Assembly (NCBI RefSeq): GCF_964340395.1
Contig: NC_135564.1
Location: 23,476,887-23,540,886 of the forward strand
Source of the DNA: Glandiceps talaboti
Lineage: Eukaryota > Hemichordata > Enteropneusta > Spengelidae
DNA length: 64,000 bases
Direction of reading: 5' to 3'
In this document: one piece after another, positions 36,946 through 49,447 of the stretch
Layout: every line of letters begins with the position of its first letter
Position numbering within the stretch: the stretch's first letter is position 1
The notes under the pieces: model-generated
What the model saw: only the letters and a program-made list of their open reading frames with translations
What the model was told of the DNA's origin: nothing
Databases searched by the model: none
Position numbers and translations under genes: made by a program

Positions 36946-38999
36946 ACATGTAAAGGTGAAGTGGTCTATTTTGCATTTGCACAAAAATCTCAGCAAGTGT
37001 CTGATAATGTCAGAAGATTCGTCATCTGGAATGGAATATTTCACACCCTCTTTGCTGTCACAACGGAAGCGGTTCAGGCTGTAAAGTGAAAGGACATCGG
37101 CATTGATATGTTGACATTAATTAAACTATCAATGCATGTTTATAATTACACTCATAGTAAAACAGCATCTCTGATACCTCATTACATGTACTGATTTAGA
37201 CATGTAAAATTTCTAGGAATGCTATCTTTAAATGATTCAGTCTATGGATTTCGTGCAGTACTACCTTTAAATAGTCTGAATCTACATGCCATGATAAGTT
37301 ATAGTTTCTGTCTGTATTATCTTGTGGAAACCAATAAAACTTCCACTGTAAATAATTGACTTTTTAAATATTTTTTATTACAATGACCACTTTATAGAAG
37401 TATTACATTTCACATGGTTTCAGGTGGTAAACAATTTAACTATAGTTACCTTCTCTGTGATTTAGTTTTTTTAGATATAACTTTCTTACAACTGTATATA
37501 AAATTGACAATTCTATTTGGGTACATAAGTGTAATAAAGATACTAAAGAATACTATAATGAAATAGGCTAAAGTTATAAGTATATAATGCATGTTCTTTC
37601 CAAATAACTTCTTTATGGCACTTATACTGAAACCAGTGGGCTGGATGTGGCTCTTTCTTTGTCATTTGAAAAGTCCATATTTGATATCACTCATAAAATT
37701 GTCAGTAAATTGCACTTTAAAATATATTTCATATCTTGGCATTACATGCCATCCTCAAGTTATCTTTCCAGATAACTGTTTTGTGGCACTACTGAATCCA
37801 TGTACCTATAAGATAAAAAAAAAATTCCAATATACAAATTATGATAATTGCAAAAATAGTATGCCTGGACAACATTTCCCACAGATACTACAATCTTTCT
37901 ACATGAGACCATATAAGTGCAGGAAAACACCATTTACAACTATGACATATGTTACCATTAGTTTATTTATTTTGTGTACATTAATGTGTGCTATAAGCAA
38001 AAGGGCTGGATGTGGTTCTTTCTTTGTAAACCTTATAATTTGATAAGTCCATATAGGACACCTTCACAAGTAACGTAAGAACACTGGATATCACTCATAA
38101 AATTGTCATTAAATTACACATTAAAAGATATTTCATTTTTAGCAATAAATGCTATCCTCAAAACTTCTATCTTAGGGAAACTAAAATTACAAGTGTTTCT
38201 TACATTGTTACTACTGTACTTTGTAGCTACCCCTGAATCTGAATCCTTCCCAATGACCGTAAATTGAACACAGGTATTAGGTGTTTCACAATGGCTAAAT
38301 GTTTTGGTAAAATAAAATGCTTGCTTTTGGTAGGAAACAACATTGAAAACCAAAACTAAATATGAAATAAAAGTATAATGATTGAAACTATTAATCACCC
38401 ATAACAGATCTCTTTTAGTACTGTAAATTAATTCTCATAGAGTAATAAAGGTAATCATATCAATCAGAGGGTAAATAGATTAAACCAGAGAATGTGGACA
38501 AGTACAACATCTAACTTACAACATACCATAGATAATCAACAGCAGAACAGTGGCATGTCTTTGATAGTATTGTTAAAGTTTCCGTCACACACTTTACTGA
38601 TGTGGAATAAATGTGAAATAAATCAAATCATTGACCATTATTCTAGAAAAAGAAAGAATAGAGACATATCAGATTTTACAACTACATTTGTGATCCCTCT
38701 CCCTTGACAGAGTTGATAATGAGACATCATTGTTAGTCGATAATGGTGGCAAATTATTGATCATGCATATAATTTAGCAGGAAACCATTTCAACACATGA
38801 TACACAGTCGCAGTATTGTTGTGGTTAGCAAATGCCACAAAATTTATGAATAGTGAACTTGTATCACATTCAGTGTGTGATGGTCTTGTTTATAGGTAGA
38901 AACAGCAAAAGTATATATTATGATGAACAACATACAATTATTTCTCCATCTTGATTAAATTGAAAATTTGATAATAGAACTCTTTCATTTTACACCCAA
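36946..38999. other. Non-coding DNA with a diverged direct repeat
   Basis: No supported gene. The open frame 37591-38043 overlaps the diverged duplication below and resembles no known protein. Confidence 0.5.
37637..38163. repeat. Diverged direct repeat, 366-bp offset
   Basis: 37637-37760 and 38003-38163 share GGGCTGGATGTGG, TCTTTCTTTGT, GATATCACTCATAAAATTGT and TGCNATCCTCAA in the same order, with indels. The origin is unknown. Confidence 0.7.
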
Positions 39000-39880
39000 G
39001 AAATCAGTAAAAACACATGAACATCGAAAGAAAGACAACAAGAAATAAAATATAAATTAGACAATCTAGAAAACATCAATATCAACAATGACACATTAAA
39101 TACACCCTATATTCATGCTTTGTGGATCTCAGAAAGTGCTTTGAAATTGAAACTATCTGGTGGAAAGGTCTGTTCTACAAACTCCAAGATAACAACATAA
39201 ACAAAAGAATTTACAATAGTGGTCAGTATGTACCAAATTATGAACATCAACTTAAACTAGAGGGAAATTAAACTAACACCAATGTTTACTTTAGATGATG
39301 GTGTTAAGCAAGGATGTCTGATGACTCCCACTCTGTTTAACATCTACATCAATGATCTAGTCACAGAACTTGTGAGATGTGATGATGTACAAATTGAAAT
39401 TGGAAGACATAAAAGACTAAGAATAGATGTAGAAAACAGATTATGCAACACGTGCAATATGATAGAAGATGAAGTACACTTCATCACAGCATACAACAAC
39501 TACAACATTGAGAGACAACAAATGTATACCAGACTAAGTGCAATCAGTGATCTAGACAATTTCAAAGAACTAGATAATGAAACAAAATGTATTACTCCTT
39601 TTAACTCTGATCAAAGACATATACTTATGGCACTGACAACTTTCATAAAATCAGCATTTATCAAAAGGAAATTTAGGCATTCTACAGAATTAAAAGTAAT
39701 ACAGTACATTTGTCTAACTTAAAGTTTACACTTTCGTATACATTATTTTGTTATTTTTGTTAACTATTATTACTCTAGTTTATATATTTACTAGTTTGTT
39801 TTAATACCAAACATTTATTTGCAGAAAATCCAATCAAGAAATGTAGTTATGCAATAAAGATTCTATTTTATTCTATACAT
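39000..39880 (+). mobile_element. Decayed LINE with internal deletion
   Basis: Reading near 39119 gives FVDLRKCFEIETIWWKG, a decayed RT motif A. At 39300 comes GVKQGCLMTPTLFNIYIND, motif B. The catalytic YADD region is missing and the frame jumps straight into the C-terminal zinc-finger region (CNTCNMIEDEVHF). The 3' end reads GCAATAAAGATTCTATTTTATT. Both the zinc-finger region and the GCAATAAAGATT terminus resemble the LINE at 52590-55908, so it may be a related copy. The 5' limit is approximate. Confidence 0.75.
39282..39722 (+). pseudogene. RT motif B joined to zinc-finger tail (LINE remnant)
   Basis: A 146-codon open frame. Residues 8-27 are RT motif B (GVKQGCLMTPTLFNIYINDL). From about residue 43 the sequence corresponds to the far C-terminus of the protein, with CNTC at 54-57 and HF at about 66, where the finger's last cysteine is replaced (HFITAY). 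Roughly 1 kb that would hold YADD, the thumb and the connection is deleted without breaking the frame. It cannot be an active polymerase. It is probably a chance survivor of an internal deletion; transcription is not shown. Confidence 0.75.
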
Positions 39881-40085
39881 CTCCACATTCCGAGTCATCT
39901 CATGATAACCAAAGCAAAATTTCACAAGTTGCCTTGTTTATGGAGACTGTAGTATTATACAAGCCATTGAGAATGTCTCAGAGATTGATCTGGTGACTGC
40001 TCACTGAGTAAAGAACTGATGTGAGTGTGCATAAGATAGTATGATGTACTAGTACGGATAGTATTAAGGGGGTCATTGTCTTTAT
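39881..40085. other. Short non-coding spacer
   Basis: No feature recognised between the LINE end and the family C start. Confidence 0.5.
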
Positions 40086-40770
40086 TAGTCCCCGCCGGAC
40101 GAAGTCCTGGACATGGACTTATGGATTGGGGTCCGTCCGTCCGTCTGTCCGTCCGTCCGTCCAGAGCCGTTTCTTGGAGATGCCTGGACCGATTTTTTTC
40201 AAACTTGGTACAGGGGCAACATACAATGGCATACATATGCACGTCAATTTGTTTCATGATATGATCCAATATGGCCACCTAGCAGCCATTTTGTTTGCAA
40301 ATTTTCCCTGTCTAAAGCCATAACTCAGACATGCTTGAACAGATCTCATTCAAAGTTGGTATTAGGACAGTGTTCTATGGCATACATGTGCATATCCATT
40401 TTCATCATGACACAATCCGATATGGCTATATGGCTGCATGGCAGCGATTTTTCATATCCAAAGCTCAGACATGCTTGACCAGGTCCCCCCCCCCCCCCTG
40501 TACCCGACCCATCCTTTATTGTTGAATGGTTTATTCCATCACGTCATCTTGAAGAGTAGGCATGTCCCATGTCCAACGAGGAGACACAACATGAGTATAA
40601 GGCATGTTCCATGTCCAACAAGCAGACACACATATCTAAGTCTGTTTAATTTAGGTTCACAAGTGTTGTTGCGTGATCAGAGTAGTGATATCAAGAAAAT
40701 GACAACATAAACTGCCAGTTCCTTAAAACCCAATCATAGCAGGGACTATGTCAATCTCAATGACTTGTTT
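40086..40770 (+). mobile_element. Family C element, complete ends, poly-C variant
   Basis: It begins TAGTCCCCGCCGGAC with hairpin partner GTCCTGGACATGGAC, then (GTCC)n at 40130-40162 and the block TTGGAGATGCCTGGACCG, AAACTTGGTACAGGGGCAAC. About two core units carry ATCCAATATGGCCACC and CAGACATGCTTG. It then has C14 (40485-40498), a small tandem (GGCATGTCCCATGTCCAAC / GGCATGTTCCATGTCCAAC) and the 3' end CAGGGACTATGTCAATCTC, AATGACTTGT. Small ORFs on both strands are repeat translations. Confidence 0.75.
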
Positions 40771-41554
40771 TTTATAGTTATATTTTCAGCTGATTTTATG
40801 ACTGAATAAAGGACTATACATTGTTATTATCGAACTTGTATGTTCTCATATAATTCAAACTTTACTTCAGGTGCTTTGTGCCCTTGCAAAATTAATAATT
40901 ATATATGTAGAGAAATGGATGGATGGATATACTGTGATTTATTTTACTCTACAATTAGCTGTATGAAGTTTACTATATACAGCAAATGGATGGATGGATG
41001 GATGGATGGTTAAATAACGACTTTACCATATATGTTCGATAGATTAATAGGTGTCATGTCTTACAAGAGCAGCAATAGTGAAAATGCTACTAGTGATTTT
41101 TGAGAGTATATCAGGTAAATCATTGAATTCTGTTGCTGATTTGGACCTCAATAAAACTTGGATCTCAACTTCTTTTACAAGTTGAACCAAGCATAATTTT
41201 TCAATTGCTGATTTGTTTCCCCATACCAGAAGTTGATTGATGAAGTACAACAGTTTTGTGCTGCAGACTTTGTTTGACTGCCTTAGAGCCAGAGACTAAG
41301 AGTAAAGCCAGCCTATTTTTTGCTCTATATATGAAATGAGAGTGATCTGTAAATGACAGTTTTTGCTGTGGTCTTATATTGTCACATGCTTGGCTTTTGA
41401 CAGCAAGTTTGCTTCTATTATTTTCAGCCATGGCTGTAGGGCATGATACTCTACACTTACGTTACAGAATCTGACATCTATGTAAAACTCACATTCAGAA
41501 ACAGAAATAGGTTTCATCGACAATCTCGGGGACTCAAATTATTTTTATTTTATA
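40771..41554. other. Non-coding DNA with (GGAT)n
   Basis: No gene supported. A (GGAT)n microsatellite lies at 40980-41009, with a shorter trace near 40915-40927. Confidence 0.5.
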
Positions 41555-42330
41555 TCTGCAATATACACCATTGTCTACCTGTTGCTATGGGTGTGGTCTT
41601 GTTGCTAAAAACATTTGCATATTTTAAAATAATGTTTCTACAATTGCCTACCCATCCGTGTTTGTTATATTTACAATAACCCCTATCATTTGACAGTTGC
41701 TAAGGGCATGATCATGGTTACTAGGGCCAATTACATAGATATGACATTCACAATTTTCATACTAAAATCATTACCAACTTTCAATTTCAAAATGCCAAAA
41801 TCACTTGCATCATCTACGAGACAGATAGACAGACAGACAGACAGGCATTTTACCTTGAACAATCTATGGTTCAGTTTGTGTTAAGCTTAGTTAGAGAATG
41901 TTTCCAAGCAACCTCGAGGAGAGATAATTGCAGTGCCACAGTCTGACATACACTTGTTACATTATGTTAATACTCAATAACTTAATGAGATCAATAAAAC
42001 AATAATTTTTGTACACTCTAAATATTCCTGAAAGATATTTCACCAAAAAAAATAACATTTTTACCACATACCTTTGGAATTAAAGATTTTTATCAAAAAG
42101 TCACATTTGTATTCCTTATTTGCATATCTCCGATGGGATCACCATGTCATGAACAATCTTTTGTGTACACACACCCCTATCAACATCTTCACCAAGGCAA
42201 CAATAACATTCTTTGACCCAAAACAAAGCCCTAATGTGCAACCATTTTCATTTGAACAATTTCCCAACTTGACACCACATGTAATGTCCCCACCAAAATA
42301 CAAAGGCCATTGGTCATACTGTTCATGTCA
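41555..42330 (-). mobile_element. Degraded family B fragments
   Basis: Two pieces in minus orientation. At 41555-41885 are core units (TGTTGCTATGGGTGTGGTCTT; ACAGTTGCTAAGGGCATG), then a (GACA)n tract and a decayed hairpin end (CTATGGTTCAGTTTGTG). At 42020-42330 is the conserved block (GGAATTAAAGATTTTTATC, TTGCATATCTCC, GAACAATTTCCCAACTTGAC). They may be two insertions or one rearranged element. Confidence 0.55.
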
Positions 42331-43084
42331 GGGGATGACTCCCTCATTACATGGGCAGTAATCTCAAAGCATTAAAAACAATGACATATCCTGCCATTCT
42401 AATATATTAACTACCATTTCCATTCAGCTTCCACTGCTGACGTACACACACAAGCACCATCACCCTAGTTAACCATTTTCCCACCCACCCTTCCCAATTT
42501 ATGCACCTCACAAGTACCATACCCATGCAAATACATAATTCTTCACTCGCACACAATCCTGAGATCTCACACAATATACCACAGGCTACCACCAAACAGG
42601 TACCACACCTTCCATTGTCAGGAGACCCAACCAGGGGACACTCCATTCTGTGGTCATTTGCCATGATGCCTGCTAACTATCAGACACACAGAAAAGAACA
42701 GAAATGAATAAAAGGCGCTACATTATTGATAAACATGGGGCTTGCTGGCTGTAACCAGGCAAGTGGCTTCACAACATGGCTGTATGCTATGACACCTACA
42801 TGTGGAGCTCATCCCCCACCCCCTATTTAATGGCATATCATGTCTCCAAGTCGTCATGAGCAGTGTGAAGTTATATACAGACAAACAAATGGATATACTT
42901 TGATTTGTTTTACTCTACAATTAGCTATGAGTTTAGTGACAATTGATTTACTATATAATATCTCTTATAGTTTTATTGTTATTGTCTTTGAATGCAGTCA
43001 ACATTGGTTTAGGTTTAGAGAATGAAATACCTATTATAAAGTGACTTGTAAAATTACAATTTAATTCTAACACATTGTTGGAAA
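42331..43084. other. Non-coding DNA
   Basis: Relatively C-rich at 42420-42660. Open frames exist on both strands there but neither resembles a protein family. Confidence 0.5.
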
Positions 43085-43156
43085 AAAACAAGGGTCACCT
43101 GTTTACACCTGTTCTCTTGATGCAGAAGGAGCATTTGATGCTGTACCTCATGATAT

Positions 43157-43789
43157 TTGGTTTATAAAGCAATGGATGTGATTCCTGATCATTGCTGGAT
43201 GATGTTGGTATATTGGTACAATCATATTACAGTACAGATTAAATGGGCCGCTAGATTGAGCAAACCAGTTACAGTGCGTGTGGGTACCCGTCAAGGGGGA
43301 TTATCATCCCCTTTCCTTTTTAATATGTTTTATCAAGGTTTAGTTAACCAATTATCTGCATGTGTTGGTGGTATCAACATTAACAATATGTCTTTTAATG
43401 TTTACTGTTATGCTGATGATTTAATGCTTGCCAGTTTGTCAGTTACTGGACTTCAAAATATGATTGACGTTGCACAGAAATATATCACTAATCATGGTTT
43501 ACGATTTAATCCTCAAAAAACAGAATGTGTCATCTTCGGTCGTTGCACACTTAGTCCTCATCCATATTGGTTACTGGATGATGTAAGACTTGATCAGTGT
43601 GACAGCGTGAATTATTTAGGGGTTACGCTTCCCTGTTCTAATCCAAACAAACACATTAAGAAGAGAATAAATGCATGCAGGAAGGCATTTTATGGATTTC
43701 AAAGTGCTAGATTTAATAATTGTTCTTATAATAGCAATATGTTAGTTTTAATACAATCATGTAGAATGCTGCTATTAGACCAGTTTTAA
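43157..43789 (+). pseudogene. LINE reverse transcriptase fragment
   Basis: A 210-codon open frame holding the RT palm. Motif B is GTRQGGLSSPFLFNMFYQ near residue 43. The catalytic box CYADDLMLAS has Y85-D88. The motif D region FNPQKTECVIFG follows near residue 114, then a YLGVTLP segment. Family members continue from motif A in the same frame, but here motif A lies upstream in another frame, so the ATG is not a real start. At its 3' end the frame is lost by a small indel. The RT would have copied the element's RNA at the target site. The frameshifts and truncation make it dead. Confidence 0.85.
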
Positions 43790-43828
43790 CATAATGGTAT
43801 TAACTGTGTACATGTATCTAAATCATCT

Positions 43829-44272
43829 TTGAACGAGGCTGAAAATATGCAGGCAAAACTATTTAAGGCTGCATTTGGCATTCATAAATATTGTAGAAGC
43901 ACTCCCTTTCTGAATGCAATTAATGTGTTAAAAATTGAAACGTCAGTGGAAATCAATTCCCTTACACTGATGAAATCGATTTTTAGTGATAATTCTCGTG
44001 CATGTTGTTTTTATATGCATCTGCTTAATATGCATTATTGTGGTAAGCTGAAGGGACACACTGATTTATTGTCCCGTACTCAGGCAATTTGTGTCAAAAA
44101 TAATGTTTCATTTCTTCGCTATATGTTTGACATGCAATACTCTAAATCTGTCTTAAGAAATCTGAAAACATCTTGTATGTCAGATGGGCTGACGGACAGT
44201 GTCGGACAGCTTTTATATGCGAAGGATCCACAGAGTTGTCAAATTCTTAGCATGTTGTTGATGCCATTTTGA
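43829..44272 (+). pseudogene. LINE C-terminal domain fragment
   Basis: A 147-codon continuation of the same LINE after the frameshift, from SLNEAENMQAKLFKAAFGI to the natural stop just before the 3' UTR. It is leucine- and serine-rich with no zinc-finger cysteine pattern that I can see. The stop at 44270 and the (AAAT)n tail about 80 bp later place it at the protein's C-terminus. Confidence 0.75.
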
Positions 44273-44599
44273 TATATTATTTTGTATGATTGTAATGTAT
44301 CGTGTTTTCTTTTTTTTCTCATTGTTCGTTTCTCTTCTTGTGAAAGCTTAATAAATAAATAAATACATAAATAAATAAATAAATGAATAAATAAATAAAT
44401 AAAAGGGGCTTGAAAATATCACTATTCTTATATAAATTTTCCTTTTAAAAAATAAGAAAAGTATTAGAATAAGTAAATTTGGTGTGCATGCAAAGGACAG
44501 ACAAAATGTGATGAAGACAAGTAAGAGTTTTGATATTTATAGTCTTTTGTTGACTGTTGCTGATTCTGACCACATTTGAAACTTGAAAAATATAATTTT

Positions 44600-46225
44600 T
44601 AGCACAACTGATAAGGTTCAGTAGTGCTATGGGCATGAAGCAGTGTCTGTCTCTCTGTCTGTCTGTGTGTGTGTGTGTGTGTGTGTGGATGACTTAAACT
44701 AAAAAAAAGGCTAGACCGATTACTTTCAAGTTGGTATTTGGTGGGGACATTACTTTTGATGTCTAGTTGGGAAATTGTTCAAAACAAAATGATTGCATCA
44801 CAGATGTGTGATTTGGGTCAAAAAATACCATTTTTGGTCAAAAAACTTAAACTCAGAAACTACTGGGCAGATTTGTCTGTATTCTTAGGGGTGTGTAGAT
44901 AAAGATTTGTCTATGAGTATGACATGATAATTCCGTCAGTTATATGCAAATTAGTGCTAGAAATGTGTCTTTTTGGTAAAAAATCTTTAATTCCAAAACT
45001 ACTGAGCAGATTGGGATGAAATTTAATGGGAGTGCATCTAGGGTGCATAGATAAAGAAATATAACTCATCAGTGATATGCAAATTAAGTGTAAAATTGTG
45101 AATTTTGGTCAAAAATTCATATCTCAAAAGTACTTGGCTAATGAGACTGAAATTTGGAGAGATGTTTCTAGAAGTTTTACTCTGCAGATTTTGTTTAAAA
45201 CATTTTGACACAATTGGCCCTAGCAACCATGACCACGCCCTTAGTAACAACCAAATACCAGTATATTTTAATAATAATAATAATAATAATGTTGGGTTCT
45301 TATATAGCGCTTTCCCACTCCATGCTCAAAGCGCTTTACAATTATTATCCCTGGCTCGGATCAGAACGGCACGATGGCCCTTTAGTCTTCCTCAACTCCC
45401 CGGGGAGCATACAATCCATTGCAGCCATTTAAGCACATAAGATTAAAGCCTTCACATTGCAACCTACATCCTACCAGGTCCACAGTTATACAGCTGGGTT
45501 GACTGAGGCACAGTCGTGGTTCAAATCTTGCCCAAGGACTTTAGCCACTCAGAAACAAACAGCAGGCAGTGACGGGGCTCGAACCTGCAACCTGTAGATT
45601 CCAAGCCTAACCATTCACCCATCATGACTCACTCCACTGCTAAAATAACAACAGTATCTGGTAGGCAAGTGAGTAAACATTCAAAAAATGTATGCAAATA
45701 TCCCTAGCAACCATGACCACATCCATAGCAACAGCCAAAAGCTGCACAAAGACAACAACAGGGATTCTTAGACAAGTGAACATTCAAAAAATGTATGCAA
45801 ATATGCTTCGCAACAAGACCATGCCCATAGCAACAGCTAAATTATTGCATATATTGCAAAGATAACTACAGGGATTAATAAACAAGGGAATACATGTTCA
45901 AAAAATGTATGTAAATTTGCCTAGCAACAAGACCATGCCCATAGCAACAACCATACGATGATGTATACCATAAAGACAACATCAGGGATTCATAGACAAG
46001 TGAAGGAACATTCCAAAAAATGTATGCAAATATGTCTAGCAACATGACCACCCCCATAGCAACAGCCAAATGATCATGTATATTGCAAAGATAACAACAG
46101 GGCTGGATAGACAACTGGATAATCATTCAACAAACGAACACCTATACCTAGCATCACTCAGCATGTGGCTAAACATTTTTTTAAATGTACAGTTGTGCTA
46201 CAATGCCATTGGCGCTATTTTTAGT
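44600..46225 (+). mobile_element. Family B element, complete, carrying a SINE
   Basis: It starts TAGCACAACTGATAAGG with partner TTCAGTAGTGCTA, then a TGTC/TG microsatellite (44643-44688), the block AAGGCTAGACCGATTAC, and the phrases TACTGGGCAGATTTG and AAGTACTTGGCTAATGAG. Core units carry GCAACAGCC around 45709-46060. It ends GTACAGTTGTGCTAC, AATGCCATTGGCGCTATTTTT. The conserved block is split at about 45268-45645 by a SINE; the flanks CAGTATATTTT and AAATAACAAC are adjacent in other B copies. Confidence 0.75.
45268..45645 (-). mobile_element. tRNA-derived SINE
   Basis: On the minus strand the head holds a plausible RNA polymerase III A box (TGGGTGAATGG, 45621-45611) and a good B box (GGTTCGAGCCC, 45585-45575), 36 nt apart as in tRNA genes. 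The 3' part carries AAGCGCTTTGAGC and AAAGCGCTATATAAGAA and ends in (ATT)n at 45268-45290. That tail type is widespread in animal SINEs that borrow a LINE's 3' end. It has inserted into family B and needs a partner LINE for movement. Confidence 0.75.
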
Positions 46226-47464
46226 AATGGCAATAAAATAATCCTTTGTTGTATAAAAGTCTTTTCTGATTGGTCCAAATCTAATTCAATTTGTCTGAAT
46301 ACTCAAATTCACCTTATCCAATCATCTGTTTGATGAATAATTTAATCGTACTAGATTTTCACTCTGCTAAGCCAGACTGTCACAACTGATGTGAACTATA
46401 TATGAACCTATGACTTTTTTTAGACAAATGTAATGAATCACTCACAGTACATTATACAAAATACACTATGTATATGTACATGTACATGTACTAAATATCA
46501 AATAATTGTTAGAAAAGCTAATCATTGTGCAAAGACAATATGAATTGATTTCTGGGGGGAAAAAGAATACTTTCTGACACACATGGAAATGTCTGCTATA
46601 GTTGTAATTTAAATTCATTTAACAATGAGTCATTATTATGCAAATTTCATTTCTGCAAATTAGCAATAAGCCTAATGTACCAAGCCCTTTTCAAATGTTC
46701 TTTGTTTTGTAAATGAATAAAAATGACATTCTTCATGCAAGAGAAGATTCCAATACTGTTTTGTTATTGAAGCAAAATCACTGATTAAGAATATAATGAA
46801 TTAATGGTTTGGAACATCAAGGCACAATTCCCCTTGATATTTAAGAATTTGCATAAGAAAACTTAGTGTTTCTGAATGTAAATATAATTTTCATTTCAGT
46901 ACTCCCATTTTCTCGCTTTCAAATAAAAATCTTTCCTAACTTTCCATTGGGCCTGAAAGATACCAACAATGAAATCTTCATTATTTAACTATACAAATAA
47001 AGTGTATTAGAGCTGTACTACCATTATAACAGTTGAGTCTGAGTTGAAATGATACAAAGAGTATTTCAAAAGCCAATAGGGTGTTCATTAATAAGTCCAT
47101 CAGTTATCTATATATTTCCCTTTCAAACTCACTACCAAATATTTCATAATAAGTCATATTTTTCTTTTGTTGTTGTTTTATTGGGGGGGGGGGGGTCATG
47201 AGATGCTTCTGTTTATATCTTATGTGAACTATCTTCACCATTAGATAGCTGCATTATAGGTTTATGTATTATAGCAATGATTTCAGGTGGTACAGTGTTT
47301 TTATACTGACCTAGCTAGGCTACAAAAGTTATGATTTCAGCTATTACAATGTTTGTATACTGACCAGTTAAGCTACACAATCACAGTCTGAAGTAGTTAT
47401 CCAAGATATAACAAATTTTATTTATTGAGTACATGAGAATCTTCCTTAAAGATCCATAATGAAA
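46226..47464. other. Non-coding DNA
   Basis: No gene seen. It includes a G13 tract at 47183-47195 and a diverged ~60-bp tandem pair at 47279-47377 (GATTTCAGGTGGTACAGTG / GATTTCAGCTATTACAATG, each followed by a TATACTGACC phrase). Confidence 0.5.
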
Positions 47465-48570
47465 GAAAGCAAAACAAACTGCTGGGCCGATTGCTTGATA
47501 TTTGGTGGTCATCTTACTTCTGGTGTCTAGTTGGGAAAATGTTCAAATGAAAATGGTCGCATCACAGGTGTGTGATTTGGGTCAAAAAATGTGATCTTTT
47601 GTAAAAAAAAAAAAAACGGCTGGGCAGATTGGTGCAAAATTTGGAGGGATCATTTTTAAGGCGGTGTAAAGTAAGATTTGTTCATGACATGATTTGTTCA
47701 TGACATAATATGCAAATTAGGGCTAAAAATGTGTCTTTTTGGTCAAACACCTATAATTCCAAAACTACTCAGCAGATTGGGGTGAAATTTAACAGGGATG
47801 CATCTGTGGGTGTGTATATGAAAAAATATTAAGCATATAATGATCTCATCAGTAATATGCAAATTAGGTGTAAAATTGTGAATTTTGGTCAAAAACTTTC
47901 ATCTCAAAAAGTACTTGGTCAATGAGACTGAAACTTGGTGAGATGTTTCTAGAAGTGTTATTCTCCAGATTGTCTTCAAAATATTTTGACAAAATTGGCC
48001 ATAGCAACCATGACCACGCCCTTAGCAACAGCCAAATGGTAGTATATTTTGGTCAAATAACAACATCATCTGGTTGGCAAGTGAGTAAACATTCAAAAAA
48101 TGTATGCAAATATCCCTAGCAACCATGACCACGCCCATGGCAACAGCCAAACAGTCATGTATTTCACAAAGATAACAGGGATTAATAGACAATTGAATAA
48201 ACATTTCAAAAATGTATGTAAATTTGCCTAGCAACAAGACCATGCCCATAGCAACAGCCAAATAATCATGTATATTGCAAAGATAACAGGAGTTGAAAGA
48301 CATATGAATGAACATTTAAAACAATGTATGCAAATGTGCCTAGCAACAAGACCACGCCCATAGCAACAGCCAAATGATCACATATATTGCGAAGATAACA
48401 AGGATTAACATACAAATGAATAAACATTCAAAAAATGTATTTAAATATGCCTAGCAACAAGACCATGCCCATAGCAACAGCCAAATGATCACATATATAT
48501 TGTTAGCATGGACTAGCATATGGATTAACATTTTTAAAAACTGTACAGTTGTGTTACAACACCATTGTTT
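47465..48570 (+). mobile_element. Family B element, 5'-truncated, five core units
   Basis: The hairpin and microsatellite are missing. It enters at AAACTGCTGGGCCGATTGC. The core phrase GACCAYGCCC starts at 48012, 48127, 48238, 48350 and 48461, spacing 115, 111, 112 and 111. It ends GTACAGTTGTGTTACAACAC with C-to-T changes against the family terminus. Confidence 0.7.
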
Positions 48571-49447
48571 TTTTAGAAGTGGTTCTGCTCTTCCGCTATG
48601 CAGTTTTGTTTTAGATTTTCTAGTTCTGTTTCAGACATTGCACAAATTTGCAGGCTACTGCATATTTTAGAGTTCTACACAGGATCTGTTGATAGGATAG
48701 TGACTCATTAGCATAAATTAGCATAAATTTACAGAACAAAATAATTAATATTCATGAGTAAATAATGATAAAATCAAAGTACATCATAATAACAGACAAG
48801 TAATACATATGGCCAAAGGAAAGTTAAACCCCAATTTGTTACTCACTCCAAACTGTTAGCACCAGTAAGAAACTCATAACTTTAGATTTTTCAACCAGTG
48901 ATTTTGATTATTTTCCTTAGGAAAGCTGAAATTATGTCAATCTAAATGTCCACAGAAAAGGTAGACTTTCGAAACACTGAATATTTTTGTACAGCTACAT
49001 GTAGGCATCGTGTCTGTCCGAAATCTCCTGAAACATGAGACTTACTATACTTTACTATTGAGGACTCCAAAAACTCACGATAGTTTGTGATGTCAAGGCT
49101 GCCATATTGAAAAATCCATGCCCTTTCAGCACAGTCGTACGATATTACTGTACAATTGTTAAACTACAAACTAAAAGTGTTTCCATTGTAAAATTAAACA
49201 TGAAACTGATAATCGGAGATAATTCACCACTTTATCGAAAGGTACATTAGTCTTTTATAAGTTTTAAACTCTTTTCATGACACTGAAGAATACACATCGA
49301 ATGTCTTAGTATGCACAGCCTTCATGCAGGCATTGATTTGATGTAGCCAGTTCACACTTCGTCTTTGTAAATAGTATTTGTCATTCTTGTAATTAAAGAT
49401 TGTCTAAAGTGTTATTTTCACAATGAGATTTTTTTGGTTCATTGTTC
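48571..49447. other. Non-coding DNA
   Basis: No gene or repeat family recognised, apart from a small TTAGCATAAA duplication near 48709-48728. Confidence 0.5.

Larger units (their letters stand above)
43085..44405 (+). mobile_element. 5'-truncated LINE remnant with (AAAT)n tail
   Basis: It enters in RT motif A (SLDAEGAFDAVPHDI at about 43111-43155). RT motif B and YADD follow, then the C-terminal domain, and it ends in an (AAAT)n tail at 44349-44403. There are at least two frameshifts: near 43156, and near 43765-43800, where AACATAATGGTATT probably replaces an original without one A. The family is distinct from the LINE at 52.6 kb (GTRQGGLSSP against GVKQGCNLSP). The clade is not certain; motif style suggests the Jockey/CR1 assemblage. 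Confidence 0.85.

Noticed and set aside
42407-42707. Two opposite-strand ORFs in C-rich DNA
   Set aside because: They overlap, lack similarity to any family I know and have no splice or start context.
45575-45625. Functional tRNA gene
   Set aside because: A- and B-box-like strings exist but the region does not fold as a cloverleaf by eye, and it continues into a SINE body and tail.
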